A stretch of DNA of 64,000 nucleotides. Source: Pannonibacter sp. SL95 (GTDB lineage: Bacteria; Pseudomonadota; Alphaproteobacteria; Rhizobiales; Stappiaceae). Positions 9,761 through 19,339 of this stretch are shown in pieces (position 1 is the first letter of the stretch; each line of letters opens with the position of its first letter). A program made the translations under genes and the position numbers. A model generated the notes under the pieces. The model saw only the letters and a program-made list of their open reading frames with translations. It did not search any database and was not told the DNA's origin. The DNA lies in assembly GCF_026672425.1 (NCBI RefSeq), contig NZ_JAPPRC010000006.1, forward strand, positions 1,426,001 to 1,490,000. Reading direction: 5' to 3'.

Positions 9761-10978
9761 ATGGAAGAGTTTCACAAGACCCGCAGACTGCCCCCTTACG
9801 TGTTCGAACAGGTGAACAAGCTGAAGGCAGCGGCGCGGGCGCAGGGCGCGGATATCATCGATCTCGGCATGGGCAACCCGGACCTGCCGACACCGCCGCA
9901 CATCGTGGAAAAGCTGACGGAAGTCGTCACCGACCCGCGCACCCACCGCTATTCTGCCTCCAAGGGCATCACCGGCCTGCGCAAGGCCCAGGCTGCCTAC
10001 TATGAGCGCCGCTTTGGCGTGAAGCTGAACCCGAACACCCAGGTCATCGCGACCCTCGGGTCCAAGGAAGGCTTCGCCAATATGGCCCAGGCGATCACCG
10101 CCCCGGGCGATGTGGTGCTGAGCCCGAACCCGAGCTATCCGATCCACACCTTCGGCTTCCTGATGGCCGGTGCCGCGATCCGCTCGATCCCGGCCAAGCC
10201 CGGCCCGGAAGTGTTCCACGCGCTCGAGCGCGCCGTGATCCATTCGGTTCCCAAGCCGATCGCCGTGATCATGTGCTACCCGGCCAACCCGACCGCTTAT
10301 GTCGCCGACCTCGACTTCTACAAGGATGTCGTGGCCTTCGCCCGCAAGCACGACATCTTCATCCTGTCGGACCTCGCCTATTCGGAGATCTACTTCGGCG
10401 ACACCCCGCCGCCGTCCATGCTGCAGGTGCCGGGCGCGATCGAGGTGACGGCGGAGTTCACTTCCCTGTCCAAGACCTTCTCGATGCCGGGCTGGCGCGT
10501 CGGCTTCGCCGTGGGCAACGAGCGCCTGATTGCAGCGCTCGCCCGCGTGAAGTCCTACCTCGACTACGGCGCGTTCACGCCGATCCAGGTGGCCGCCACC
10601 GCAGCCCTCAACGGCCCGGATGACTGCATCGCCGAGATGCGCGCCACCTACAAGCGCCGCCGCGACGTCCTCGTTGAAAGCTTCGGCCGCGCCGGCTGGG
10701 AAATCCCGGCACCGGAAGCCAGCATGTTCGCCTGGGTTCCGATCCCGGAGAAGTTCAAGGCGCTGGGCAGCCTCGAATTCTCCAAGCTTCTGCTGGAAAA
10801 GGCCGACATTGCCGTCTCGCCGGGCATCGGCTTCGGCGAATATGGCGATGACTACGTGCGCATCGGTCTGGTGGAGAACGAGCAGCGCCTGCGTCAGGCC
10901 GCCCGCAATCTGCGCCGTTTCCTTGAAACGGCCGACGAAACGTTGCACAACGTCGTCCCGATCAGCGCCTCGCGCTGA
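9761..10978 (+). CDS. alaC: AlaC-type PLP aminotransferase (glutamate-pyruvate)
   Basis: 405-residue fold-type I class I/II aminotransferase. The PLP lysine lies in SLSKTFSMPGWR; other pyridoxal contacts are NPDLPTPP, YPANPTA and SDLAYSEIYF. The overall pattern (MEEFHKTRRLPPYVFEQV start) matches AlaC-like enzymes that make alanine from pyruvate and glutamate, and are often annotated as LL-diaminopimelate aminotransferase-like. Its position directly upstream of homoserine dehydrogenase is common in alphaproteobacteria and suggests a role in amino acid synthesis. Substrate assignment is inferred. Confidence 0.85.
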   Translation: MEEFHKTRRLPPYVFEQVNKLKAAARAQGADIIDLGMGNPDLPTPPHIVEKLTEVVTDPRTHRYSASKGITGLRKAQAAYYERRFGVKLNPNTQVIATLGSKEGFANMAQAITAPGDVVLSPNPSYPIHTFGFLMAGAAIRSIPAKPGPEVFHALERAVIHSVPKPIAVIMCYPANPTAYVADLDFYKDVVAFARKHDIFILSDLAYSEIYFGDTPPPSMLQVPGAIEVTAEFTSLSKTFSMPGWRVGFAVGNERLIAALARVKSYLDYGAFTPIQVAATAALNGPDDCIAEMRATYKRRRDVLVESFGRAGWEIPAPEASMFAWVPIPEKFKALGSLEFSKLLLEKADIAVSPGIGFGEYGDDYVRIGLVENEQRLRQAARNLRRFLETADETLHNVVPISASR

Positions 10979-11101
10979 CGGTGGACATCTTCCGGTCGGC
11001 GAGCCTGTCTTTTCGGCCGGAAGGGACAGGCCCGCGCGGCACCTGAGCGTCTTGCCGGACGTCGTCCGGCGAGGGCAAATGAAAACGGGAACTCGGATCG
11101 C

Positions 11102-12430
11102 ATGGCTTCTGCATTGAGACTTGGTGTAGCGGGACTGGGTACGGTCGGCGCTTCGCTCGTCCGCCTTCTGTCGAAAAACGGTGCGGCGCTTGCCCGCAAG
11201 TGCGGCCGTCCGGTCGTCCTCACTGCCGTCAGCGCCCGCGACCGAACTCGTGACCGTGGCGTCGATCTTTCCGGTTACACCTGGTTCGACAATCCGGCCG
11301 ACCTCGCTGCTTCGCCCGACATCGACGTGTTCGTCGAGCTGATCGGTGGCGCCTCCGGTTCGGCCGAAGCCTCCGTGCGGGCCGCCATCGCGGCCGGCAA
11401 GCATGTCGTCACCGCCAACAAGGCACTGCTTGCCAAGCATGGCGTCGAGCTTGCGGCCCTCGCTGAGGCCGCTGGCGTCAGCCTCAACTACGAGGCGGCG
11501 GTTGCCGGCGGCATTCCGATCGTCAAGACCCTGCGCGAGGCGATGGCCGGCAACTCGGTCGCCCGCGTCTATGGCATCCTCAACGGCACCTGCAACTACA
11601 TCCTGACCCGGATGGAGCGCGAGGGCCTGTCCTTCGCCGAGTGCCTTGCCGACGCACAGCGCCTGGGCTACGCCGAGGCCGATCCGACCTTCGACATCGA
11701 AGGCAACGACACGGCGCACAAGCTGGCGCTGCTGACGAGCCTTGCCTTCGGCTGCAAGATCAGCGCCGACGACATCTATCTCGAGGGCATCACCTCGATC
11801 ACCACCGCCGACATCCGCGCCGCCGATGAGCTCGGCTACCGCATCAAGCTCTTGGGCGTTGCCCAGAAGACCGACAGCGGCATCGAGCAGCGCGTGCACC
11901 CGACCATGGTGCCGAAAACCTCGGCCATTGCCCGCATCGATGGCGTGCTGAACGCGGTTGCCGTCGATGGCGACTTCGTCGGCGAGATCGTGCTCGTCGG
12001 TCCCGGTGCCGGCGGCGACGCGACCGCCTCGTCGGTGGCCTCCGACATCGCCGACATCGCCCGCGGTGACGTCGCGTCTGCGCTCGGCGCACCAAGTGCC
12101 GAACTGACCGATTACACCCGCGCCGGCATGCGCCGGCATGAAGGTGGCTACTACATCCGTCTGTCGGTCTTCGACCGGCCCGGCGCCTTTGCCACCATCG
12201 CCAAGGCGATGGCGGATGCCAACATCTCGCTGGAATCGATCGTGCAGCGCCGGGGCGAAGCTCCGGGCCTTGCCGATCGCGGGGCCGGCGAGGGCAGCGA
12301 GCCGCAGCCTGTCATCCTCATCACCTATGAGACGACGGAATCTGCAGTCAAGGAAGCGCTGGAGGCAATTGTTGCCAAGGGCGTCGTGGCCGATGCGCCG
12401 CAGATGATCCGGATCGAGAAACTGGCCTGA
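11102..12430 (+). CDS. hom: Homoserine dehydrogenase
   Basis: 442 residues. It reduces aspartate semialdehyde to homoserine in the threonine/methionine branch. The N-terminal Rossmann domain has GVAGLGTVGASLV; the central catalytic domain has VTANKALLAKHG, GGIPIVKTLRE, NGTCNYILT and the lysine/aspartate region EADPTFDIEGNDTAHK. A C-terminal ACT domain (about 350-430) implies feedback control by threonine, as in the family. It lies 123 bp after alaC and 47 bp before glpX, the same order as in many Hyphomicrobiales. Confidence 0.95.
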   Translation: MASALRLGVAGLGTVGASLVRLLSKNGAALARKCGRPVVLTAVSARDRTRDRGVDLSGYTWFDNPADLAASPDIDVFVELIGGASGSAEASVRAAIAAGKHVVTANKALLAKHGVELAALAEAAGVSLNYEAAVAGGIPIVKTLREAMAGNSVARVYGILNGTCNYILTRMEREGLSFAECLADAQRLGYAEADPTFDIEGNDTAHKLALLTSLAFGCKISADDIYLEGITSITTADIRAADELGYRIKLLGVAQKTDSGIEQRVHPTMVPKTSAIARIDGVLNAVAVDGDFVGEIVLVGPGAGGDATASSVASDIADIARGDVASALGAPSAELTDYTRAGMRRHEGGYYIRLSVFDRPGAFATIAKAMADANISLESIVQRRGEAPGLADRGAGEGSEPQPVILITYETTESAVKEALEAIVAKGVVADAPQMIRIEKLA

Positions 12431-12477
12431 ACACGTCCCTGACGGGACCACCCTGCTTGAGGAATTGGGGGAAATCG

Positions 12478-13476
12478 ATGTCGAAGAAGGAAGCCGCGCC
12501 GGCGACGAGCGCTCTGGACCGTATCCTGACCCTGGAACTGGCCCGCGTCACCGAACGCGCTGCCGTTTCAGCGGCGCGCCTGCGTGGTCATGGCGATGAA
12601 ATGGCGGCCGATCAGGCTGCCGTGGACGCCATGCGCCGCGAGCTGAACAACCTGCCGATCGACGGCACGGTGGTGATCGGCGAAGGCGAGCGCGACGAAG
12701 CCCCGATGCTCTACATCGGCGAGAACGTCGGCACCAAGCAGGGCCCGCGCGTCGACATCGCCCTCGACCCGCTCGAAGGCACCACCATCTGCGCCAAGAA
12801 CCTGCCGAACTCCCTCGCCGTCATCGCCATGGCGCCGGAAGGCGGGCTCCTGAATGCACCCGACAGCTACATGGAAAAGATCGCCATCGGACCGGGCTAC
12901 CCGGCCGGTATCATCGATCTCGACCTGCCGATCGCCGAGAACCTCGCTGCCGTGGCCAAGGCCAAGGGCGTCAAGGTGCATGAGGTGACCGCCTGCGTGC
13001 TCGACCGTCCGCGCCATGCCCGCCTGATCGAGGAAATCCGCGCCACCGGCGCTGCGATCCGCCTCATCGGCGACGGCGACGTGGCCGGCGTCATCCACAC
13101 CACCGATCCGGAAGAGACCGGCATCGACCTCTATGCAGGCATCGGCGGTGCGCCGGAAGGCGTGCTGGCGGCGGCAGCCCTGCGCTGCATCGGCGGCCAG
13201 ATGCAGGGCCGTCTGGTCATCACCCGCGACGAGCAGGTCGAGCGCGCCCACCGCATGGGCATCTCCGACATCAAGCGCAAGTACCAGCTCGAAGAGATGG
13301 CCTGCGGCGACGTGCTGTTTGCCGCCACCGGCGTGACCGATGGCAACTTCCTGCAGGGCGTGCGCTTCGGCCGTCATCACATCACCACCCACACCGTGGT
13401 GATGCGCTCCTCGACCGGCACCGTGCGCTACATCAAGGCCCAGCACACGCAGCTCGAGAAGTTCCACCTCGACTGA
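12478..13476 (+). CDS. glpX: Class II fructose-1,6-bisphosphatase
   Basis: 332 residues, GlpX family, gluconeogenic removal of the 1-phosphate from fructose 1,6-bisphosphate. The lithium-sensitive phosphatase motifs are present: VIGEGERDEAPMLYIGE, DPLEGTT and GDVLFAATGVTDG. ATG 12478 follows GGGGGA, so it is preferred to the in-frame TTG at 12457. It sits in the hom-glpX-recJ order common in alphaproteobacteria. Downstream spacing to recJ is about 100 bp and contains hairpins. Confidence 0.95.
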   Translation: MSKKEAAPATSALDRILTLELARVTERAAVSAARLRGHGDEMAADQAAVDAMRRELNNLPIDGTVVIGEGERDEAPMLYIGENVGTKQGPRVDIALDPLEGTTICAKNLPNSLAVIAMAPEGGLLNAPDSYMEKIAIGPGYPAGIIDLDLPIAENLAAVAKAKGVKVHEVTACVLDRPRHARLIEEIRATGAAIRLIGDGDVAGVIHTTDPEETGIDLYAGIGGAPEGVLAAAALRCIGGQMQGRLVITRDEQVERAHRMGISDIKRKYQLEEMACGDVLFAATGVTDGNFLQGVRFGRHHITTHTVVMRSSTGTVRYIKAQHTQLEKFHLD

Positions 13477-13488
13477 GAAGATCCGGAG

Positions 13489-13528
13489 GACGGGCGGCCA
13501 CACGGGCGCCCGTCGGACTGGACAGTCC
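13489..13528. repeat. Two adjacent hairpins between glpX and recJ
   Basis: GACGGGCG (13489-13496) pairs with CGCCCGTC (13507-13514), and directly after it GGACT (13515-13519) pairs with AGTCC (13524-13528). A weaker GGGCA/TGCCC pair follows at about 13537-13555. There is no T-run, so these may act as mRNA-stabilising or partial termination structures rather than as a full terminator. Confidence 0.5.
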
Positions 13529-13584
13529 GGATGGCGGGCAGCCCCTGGCGTGCCCGTCATGATTGAAAGAGAGTGAGCACGGCC

Positions 13585-15393
13585 ATGTCGGTCGAAGACA
13601 GTGGGCGGCTCGTGCTTGGCGTCACCCGCTCCGCCAACGGTCAGATCTGGCGCGAGCGCCAGACCCGGGCGCAGAGCCTGATTTCCATGGCGATGGCGCA
13701 GCGGCTCGGGCTGCCGGATGTGCTGGCCCGTGTCATGGCCGGGCGCGACGTCGGACTTGAGGACGCGGAAGGCTTTCTTGATCCGACCCTCAAGGCGCTG
13801 ATGCCGGATCCGTCCGGGCTCGTCGACATGGACCGCGCCGTGGCCCGCATCGCCGATGCGGTCGAGGCTGGCGTCTCCATCGCCATCTTCGGCGACTATG
13901 ACGTGGACGGGGCCACCTCATCGGCCTTGCTGGCGCGTTATCTGCGCGCCCTCGGCCTCACTCCGGCCATCCACATTCCTGACCGCATCATCGAAGGCTA
14001 TGGTCCGAATGGCCCGGCCATCGAGGCGCTGTACCAGGGCGGCGCAAGGCTGCTTGTCACCGTCGACTGCGGCAGCACCTCCTTCGAGGCCGTCGAGACA
14101 GCACGGAGGCTCGGCCTTGATGTGGTGGTCATCGACCATCACCAGTGCGGCGTCGAACTCCCTGCCGTTGCGGCCCTCGTCAACCCCAACCGTCAGGATG
14201 ACCTGTCGGGGCAGGGGCATCTGGCCGCCGTCGGGGTGACCTTCCTCTTCCTCGTCGGCCTTAACCGCGAGCTGCGCCGCCGCGGTGCGTTCCAGACCCG
14301 GCAGGCTCCCGATCTGCTGGCACTCCTCGATCTCGTCGCACTTGGCACCGTCTGCGATGTGGTGCCCCTGAAGGGGCTCAACCGGGCCTATGTCACCAAG
14401 GGGCTGATCGCCATGCATGGCCGGGGGAATCCCGGCCTGTCGGCGCTGAGCGATGTCGCCCGGGTCGGCGGCAAGCCGGCTGCCTATCACCTCGGTTTCC
14501 TCATCGGGCCGCGCATCAACGCCGGCGGGCGCATCGGCGATGCGGCGCTTGGCGCGCGGCTGCTGACGACCCTTGATGACACGGAAGCCCGCGCCATCGC
14601 CGAGCGGCTCAACGCGCTCAATGCCGAGCGCCAGGCCATGGAAGCGATCATGCTTGAGGAGGGCGACGCGCAGGCGGTGATCAAGATCGCCAACGAGGAC
14701 CCCGCCGTGCTGCTCACCGGCTCCGATGGCTGGCACCCCGGCATTGTCGGGCTGATTGCCTCGCGCCTGAAGGAAGCCCATCGCCGTCCTGCCTTTGCCA
14801 TTGCCTATGACGAGACTGGCAAGGGCACCGGGTCCGGGCGCTCCATCGCCGGTGTTGATCTCGGACGGGCGGTGCGCAAGGCGGTTGAGGAGGGGCTTCT
14901 GGAAAAGGGCGGCGGCCACGCCATGGCGGCCGGCCTCACGGTGCGCCGCGAGCGCGAGGCCGAGCTGTCCGCCTTCTTCAACGAGATGTTGAAGCAAGAC
15001 GTCGAAGTGGCTGCCTCGAATCGCGAATTGAAGATTGACGCTGCCCTGACAGCTGGCGGCGCCACGCTGGATCTGGTCAATGGTCTGGAGCGCGCCGGGC
15101 CCTATGGTGCCGGTCATCCCGAGCCGGTCTTTGCCTTCCCTGCACACCGGATTTCCTTCGCCGATGTGGTCGGCAACGGCCATGTCCGGGCGACCCTTGC
15201 CGGAGCGGACGGGCAGACCCTGAAGGGCATTGCCTTCAAGGCGGCCGAGAAGCCTTTCGGCGAAGCGCTGCTCGCCTCGCGCGGCCGGCCCATGCATGTC
15301 GCCGGTGTCCTGTCGCTCGACACCTGGCAGGGCGCGGAACGGGTGCAACTGCGCATCCTTGATGTCGCCGACCCGCAGAAGAACCCCTTGTAA
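13585..15393 (+). CDS. recJ: Single-stranded-DNA-specific exonuclease RecJ
   Basis: About 602 residues of the DHH phosphoesterase family, the 5'-3' ssDNA exonuclease of recombination and mismatch repair. Catalytic motifs are seen in order: FGDYDVDGATSSALL (motif I), VTVDCGST (II), VVIDHHQ (III, DHH), LVALGTVCDVVPL (IV), GPRINAGGRIGDA (V) and GGGHAMAAGL in the DHHA1 domain, then an OB-fold C-terminus. ATG 13585 is chosen for its spacing from GAGAG; the GTG at 13573 is in frame and possible. Confidence 0.93.
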   Translation: MSVEDSGRLVLGVTRSANGQIWRERQTRAQSLISMAMAQRLGLPDVLARVMAGRDVGLEDAEGFLDPTLKALMPDPSGLVDMDRAVARIADAVEAGVSIAIFGDYDVDGATSSALLARYLRALGLTPAIHIPDRIIEGYGPNGPAIEALYQGGARLLVTVDCGSTSFEAVETARRLGLDVVVIDHHQCGVELPAVAALVNPNRQDDLSGQGHLAAVGVTFLFLVGLNRELRRRGAFQTRQAPDLLALLDLVALGTVCDVVPLKGLNRAYVTKGLIAMHGRGNPGLSALSDVARVGGKPAAYHLGFLIGPRINAGGRIGDAALGARLLTTLDDTEARAIAERLNALNAERQAMEAIMLEEGDAQAVIKIANEDPAVLLTGSDGWHPGIVGLIASRLKEAHRRPAFAIAYDETGKGTGSGRSIAGVDLGRAVRKAVEEGLLEKGGGHAMAAGLTVRREREAELSAFFNEMLKQDVEVAASNRELKIDAALTAGGATLDLVNGLERAGPYGAGHPEPVFAFPAHRISFADVVGNGHVRATLAGADGQTLKGIAFKAAEKPFGEALLASRGRPMHVAGVLSLDTWQGAERVQLRILDVADPQKNPL

Positions 15394-15419
15394 AGCCGAC
15401 TGCTGACAAACCCTCTGTT

Positions 15420-15597
15420 GTCACCCCGGCCGAGCAACGCGAGAGCCGGGGTCTACTCGTTCGCAGAGCAGCAGAGTGGTTTGAGGAGCTGCAGAATGCC
15501 AAGACGCCGGCATGTCTCGACTGACGCAATGCAACGGCCGCATCACCGCTCTGGCAACGAGTAGGCCCCGGCTCGCGCTGCGCTTGGCCGGGGTGAC
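15420..15597. repeat. REP-like palindromic element, family A, paired arms
   Basis: Two near-identical inverted arms of 42 bases, 15420-15461 and 15556-15597, surround about 94 bases of spacer. Each arm is itself a smaller palindrome with CACCCCGGCC at one end and GCCGGGG at the other. The same arm recurs at 30850-30885 and 34377-34418/34504-34546. It fills most of the 336 bp gap between recJ and the next small gene, which otherwise holds nothing recognisable. Confidence 0.85.
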
Positions 15598-15729
15598 TCT
15601 GAACGAGAACGGACAGTCCGGGGTTCGGACAGCAGGCCGCCCCTTGTAAGGTTTACTGCCGTTAACCATGTCGCAACATCCTGCCGCTAGTCTTCATCTT
15701 GTCGCTGAAGGAATCGGCGGGGGGAGAAC

Positions 15730-15939
15730 ATGGCTGCTCAGGACGAGGTGAAGGCGATCTTCGCAGAACTCGACCGGTCAACGGACCGCGCTCTTGCGGG
15801 CCTGTACCGGGTACGCGCAGATGCCATGCTTGAGCGCCCCTCTACGCCGTCGCCGATGATCCCGCTCATCACCGAAGCCGGTCTCGTCTTTGGCCTTGCT
15901 GCCATGCTCGTTCAGCTCGGTCTTTCTGTCAGCAACTGA
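15730..15939 (+). CDS. Small protein with one C-terminal membrane segment
   Basis: 69 residues with an excellent ribosome binding site (GGGGGGAG before the ATG). The first 30 residues are helical and charged (DEVKAIFAELDRSTDRALAG), then comes a proline-rich linker and a hydrophobic segment (about 48-66) at the very end, giving a tail-anchored topology. No family recognised. It stands 102 bp upstream of the nitrilase-family gene. Confidence 0.65.
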   Translation: MAAQDEVKAIFAELDRSTDRALAGLYRVRADAMLERPSTPSPMIPLITEAGLVFGLAAMLVQLGLSVSN

Positions 15940-16041
15940 CCCTTTCTCGCTTTCCCATTCGCCCCATCTTGGCCACACTGCACGCTTGTTGACGCGGAGC
16001 TGGACGTTCATGTCCGCCGTCCGGATCTTGCAAGGTGTGTC

Positions 16042-16935
16042 ATGGCCGAGTTTCCGATTGCCCTGTGTTCCCTGAATCTCGGGTTCGCTCCCGCTTCGCC
16101 CGAAGCCTATGTCGCGGCGATTGACCAGCGCATGGCACGGGCAAAGGCCGATGGCGCGCGTCTCCTGATGCTGCCGGAATACTGCATCGAGGCCTGTCTT
16201 GCCTTCCGCCCGCAAGCGCTTGAGCCGACGGACGAAATGGCCTTTCTGGCCAAGGTCGCCGTCGCCATCGAGCCGCAGCTTGCCGCTTTGGCTGCGCGTC
16301 ACGGCCTTTCGCTTCTGGCCGGGTCGATGCCCTGGCCACACGAAGGGGGAGGGCATACCAATCGCGCGATCTTCTTCACCCCCGATGGCCGCCGCCATGT
16401 TCACGACAAGCTGTCGCTGACCCCGTTCGAGAAAGCGCCCGAACCCTGGGTGCTGACGCCGGGCCGCAAGCTGACTGTGTTCGAGGTCGAGGGCGTGCGC
16501 ATCGCCATGCTGATCTGCCTCGATGTGGAAATGCCGGCGCTGTCGTGCCTGCTCGCGAAAGAGCACCTCGACCTGCTGCTTGTTCCTTCCATGACCGGCA
16601 TGCTCTCCGGCTATCACCGCGTCTATGACTGTGCCAAGGCGCGGGCGGTGGAGTTGCTGACCTCGGTTGCCCTCTGTGGCTGTACCGGAGTTGCCAGGGG
16701 CACGACGCAGAACGACACCAACGTCTCCGGCGCCGCGCTTTATGTCCCTTGCGAGGCTGAACTCGGCTACACCGGCACGGCCGTGAGCCTGACGCCCACC
16801 GGCGGCGAGAATGGTGAAGAGCCCTATGTGGTGGTTCACCCACCGATCGATGCGGTTCGGCGCATGCGCGCTGGCGCCGCTGAGGTATGGCCCGGCGCCT
16901 GGAGCGCGCAAGGCGTCGAAGTCATTCGTGAATGA
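16042..16935 (+). CDS. Carbon-nitrogen hydrolase (nitrilase superfamily)
   Basis: 297 residues. The Glu-Lys-Cys catalytic triad is visible: glutamate in LLMLPEYCIEA (about residue 46), lysine in HDKLSLTPFE, and cysteine in LICLDVEMPALS. The family hydrolyses amides or nitriles in the cytoplasm; which substrate is used cannot be read. The motif following the cysteine (DVEMP rather than DxRFP) sets it with amidohydrolases of uncharacterised branches. No operon partner is evident. Confidence 0.85.
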   Translation: MAEFPIALCSLNLGFAPASPEAYVAAIDQRMARAKADGARLLMLPEYCIEACLAFRPQALEPTDEMAFLAKVAVAIEPQLAALAARHGLSLLAGSMPWPHEGGGHTNRAIFFTPDGRRHVHDKLSLTPFEKAPEPWVLTPGRKLTVFEVEGVRIAMLICLDVEMPALSCLLAKEHLDLLLVPSMTGMLSGYHRVYDCAKARAVELLTSVALCGCTGVARGTTQNDTNVSGAALYVPCEAELGYTGTAVSLTPTGGENGEEPYVVVHPPIDAVRRMRAGAAEVWPGAWSAQGVEVIRE

Positions 16936-17083
16936 CCACGAATTTGATTAGACAGCTTATGATTGGGTGAGGCCGACGCTGCGTCGTTGCACTTTGGCAA
17001 CTATAATGCTGTTTCCCCCGCGTCCTTAACGCGATCGCCGGAAATTGGCCGTATTGTAGACTTAGACAGCTTGACATCGTGTT

Positions 17084-17122
17084 CATTTGAACGTTTCTCA
17101 AATGTATCAATGCTCAAATGAG
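17084..17122. promoter_or_regulatory. Cluster of CATTTGA/TCAAATG half-sites upstream of the Nudix gene
   Basis: CATTTGA (17084-17090) and TCAAATG (17098-17104) form an inverted pair, and CTCAAATGAG (17113-17122) adds a further near-palindromic copy. A TTGACA hexamer lies at 17071-17076. The arrangement looks like a promoter with an overlapping operator for the gene starting at 17188. It is inferred from symmetry only. Confidence 0.4.
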
Positions 17123-17187
17123 CGTGTCGGTCCTGTCGGTTTTGACAGGTGTATTTTGCCCCTAGCGGATGACTGGAAGCGCGTCCC

Positions 17188-17712
17188 ATGTCGGACACCC
17201 GGCTTTCATATCTGGACCCGGTTGTGACGTCCGCCTCCCTGCCGCAGCGCCTCTGGCTTGCGCTGCGCAGCCTGTTCGTGCGCCCGGCACGGCTGCAGAT
17301 CGCAGCCCTTTGCTACCGCGTCCGGGACGGACGCAACGAGGTGCTTCTGGTGTCCTCGCGCAGCACCGGGCGCTGGATCCTGCCGAAGGGATGGCCGCTG
17401 CTCGACCGGCAGTCCGAGCGCACGGCAGAAGTCGAGGCCTTCGAGGAGGCCGGCGTGATTGGCCGGGCGGAGCGCAAGCCGTTTGCCCGGATCCGCTCGA
17501 CCAAAGGGCTCGACAGTGGGCTGCGCGTCCCGACCGATGTTCTTGTCTATCTTCTCCATGCCGAAGCCGAGGCGGCGGACTATCCCGAGCGCGGCGAGCG
17601 GCAGTTGCGATGGCTCCCTGTCGACGAGGCCGCCCGTCTCGCCGATGAGCCGGAAGTTGCCCGGCTTCTGGACCGAATGAGCCGTGACGTCACGATCTGG
17701 TCGCAGATCTGA
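17188..17712 (+). CDS. Nudix hydrolase, DIPP-like
   Basis: 174 residues. The Nudix box reads GWPLLDRQSERTAEVEAFEE followed by AGV: glycine start, E-EE spacing kept, though the usual REXXEE arginine is replaced (EAFEEAG). The preceding RWILPKG is typical of diphosphoinositol-polyphosphate/diadenosine-polyphosphate type Nudix enzymes. It probably cleaves a nucleoside or inositol diphosphate linkage using Mg. The N-terminal 40 residues are variable. It starts 100 bp before the phosphate transporter, a plausible but unproven link. Confidence 0.85.
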   Translation: MSDTRLSYLDPVVTSASLPQRLWLALRSLFVRPARLQIAALCYRVRDGRNEVLLVSSRSTGRWILPKGWPLLDRQSERTAEVEAFEEAGVIGRAERKPFARIRSTKGLDSGLRVPTDVLVYLLHAEAEAADYPERGERQLRWLPVDEAARLADEPEVARLLDRMSRDVTIWSQI

Positions 17713-17811
17713 CGGCTAACTGATCCCGTCAGATCGTCGCCGTTCCGGATTCGGGGTTGCCCGTCCGCGGCATCGCATGCATCGCCTTGGGAGGGCCACC
17801 GGCATCACCAC

Positions 17812-19293
17812 GTGAAGACAGACCAGAAGTCCATTCTCGACAAGGATCTCGACAAGCTCGCCTATATCGAGGACGCAGCCGAAAGCACGAACCGCAGGCT
17901 CGTGGCGCCGGGACTTGCCTTCCTATTCCTTGTTTTGACAGCGCTTTTCGCTCTGTCCATGGTGTTCAATCTGCCAGGTGGGGTTCTGGTCGTCATTGCC
18001 GCTGCCGTTGGCGGCTACATGGCGCTGAACATCGGCGCCAATGACGTTGCCAACAATGTCGGTCCGGCGGTCGGCGCGCGCGCCTTGTCCCTGCCTGCGG
18101 CATTGGCGATGGCTGTGGTGTTCGAGAGTGCGGGGGCGCTGATCGCTGGTGGAGACGTGATCGAGACGATCTCCTCCGGCATCGTGACGCCGCTCGACGC
18201 TGAGACGCCGCAGGACTACGCCCTGGTGATGCTGTCAGCGCTTCTGGCGGCCGGCATATGGATCCATTTCGCCAACTGGCTGCGCGCCCCTGTTTCGACG
18301 ACCCAGTCGATTGTCGGCGGCGTTCTGGGAGCAGCCATTGCCGGGATCGGCTTCGGTCCGGTCGACTGGTCGGTGATCGGCTCGATCATGGGCGGCTGGC
18401 TCGTCTCGCCGCTGCTCAGTGCGACCCTTGCCGCTGCGATCCTTGCCTTCATTCGCAGCCGCGTCGTCTATCAGTTCGACAAGATCGAGGCAGCGCGCCG
18501 GTGGGTGCCGCGCCTGATCGGTCTGATGGCCGGCGCCTTTGCCACCTATCTGACCTTCAAGGGCCTGTCGCGAGTGGTCAATCTGGAACTGGGCCACGCG
18601 TTGCTGGCCGGTTTCATTGTCGGAATCATTGTTCACGCCATCGTCCGCCCGATCATCTGGCGCCAGTCGGTCGGGCTCGACAATCGCAATCAGTCGGTGC
18701 GCCAGCTGTTTGCCTGGCCGCTGATCGGCTCGGCTGCGCTGTTGTCCTTTGCCCATGGCGCCAATGATGTTGCCAACGCGGTCGGGCCCGTCGCAGCCAT
18801 CGCGCATGCCATGGGGTCCGGCGTCATCAGTGAAACGGTGCGCATCCCGTTCTGGGTGATGGCCATCGGGGCTGCGGGCATTTCACTCGGACTGACGTTG
18901 TTCGGGCCTCGGCTGATCAAGCTCGTCGGCCAGCAGATCACCAAGCTCAACCCGATGCGCGCCTACTGCATCGCGCTGGCAACCGCTTCCACCGTCATCT
19001 TCGCCTCTGCTCTCGGTCTGCCTGTCAGCACGACCCATGTGGCGGTCGGAGCGGTGTTCGGGGTCGGTTTCTTCCGCGAGTGGGAGACCCAGCGCCTTGG
19101 CTATCGCGCCGATGCGCCGTCGGGCAAGACCGGATTGCGGCTGCGCCCGATCCGCAGCCGTGAGGAACAGAAGCGGCGTCTGCTCGTTCGCCGCTCCCAC
19201 GTCATGACGATCCTGGCCGCCTGGATGGTCACGGTGCCTGCCGCAGCCCTGCTGGCAGCCGGAATCAAAACCCTCCTGGCCAGCGTGTTCTGA
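17812..19293 (+). CDS. pit: PiT-family inorganic phosphate transporter
   Basis: 493 residues, about 10-12 membrane segments. Both PiT signature repeats are present: GANDVANNVGPAVGARAL (N-terminal half) and HGANDVANAVGPVAAI (C-terminal half), together with the APVSTTQSIVGGVLG and LPVSTTHVAVGAVFG motifs. It is a low-affinity phosphate (metal-phosphate) symporter of the inner membrane. The start is a GTG; the best Shine-Dalgarno (GGGAGGG) lies rather far upstream. There is no DUF47 partner next to it. Confidence 0.92.
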   Translation: MKTDQKSILDKDLDKLAYIEDAAESTNRRLVAPGLAFLFLVLTALFALSMVFNLPGGVLVVIAAAVGGYMALNIGANDVANNVGPAVGARALSLPAALAMAVVFESAGALIAGGDVIETISSGIVTPLDAETPQDYALVMLSALLAAGIWIHFANWLRAPVSTTQSIVGGVLGAAIAGIGFGPVDWSVIGSIMGGWLVSPLLSATLAAAILAFIRSRVVYQFDKIEAARRWVPRLIGLMAGAFATYLTFKGLSRVVNLELGHALLAGFIVGIIVHAIVRPIIWRQSVGLDNRNQSVRQLFAWPLIGSAALLSFAHGANDVANAVGPVAAIAHAMGSGVISETVRIPFWVMAIGAAGISLGLTLFGPRLIKLVGQQITKLNPMRAYCIALATASTVIFASALGLPVSTTHVAVGAVFGVGFFREWETQRLGYRADAPSGKTGLRLRPIRSREEQKRRLLVRRSHVMTILAAWMVTVPAAALLAAGIKTLLASVF

Positions 19294-19339
19294 CACCGGC
19301 CAGCAGGGCTTGTTTCAGGCTGCCGTTTGTCCGGAAGCG

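Noticed and set aside
9716-12451. Very long open frame on the reverse strand (over 900 codons) across the alaC-hom region
   Set aside because: It is antisense to two well-recognised genes, has no family similarity and arises from high GC and codon bias.
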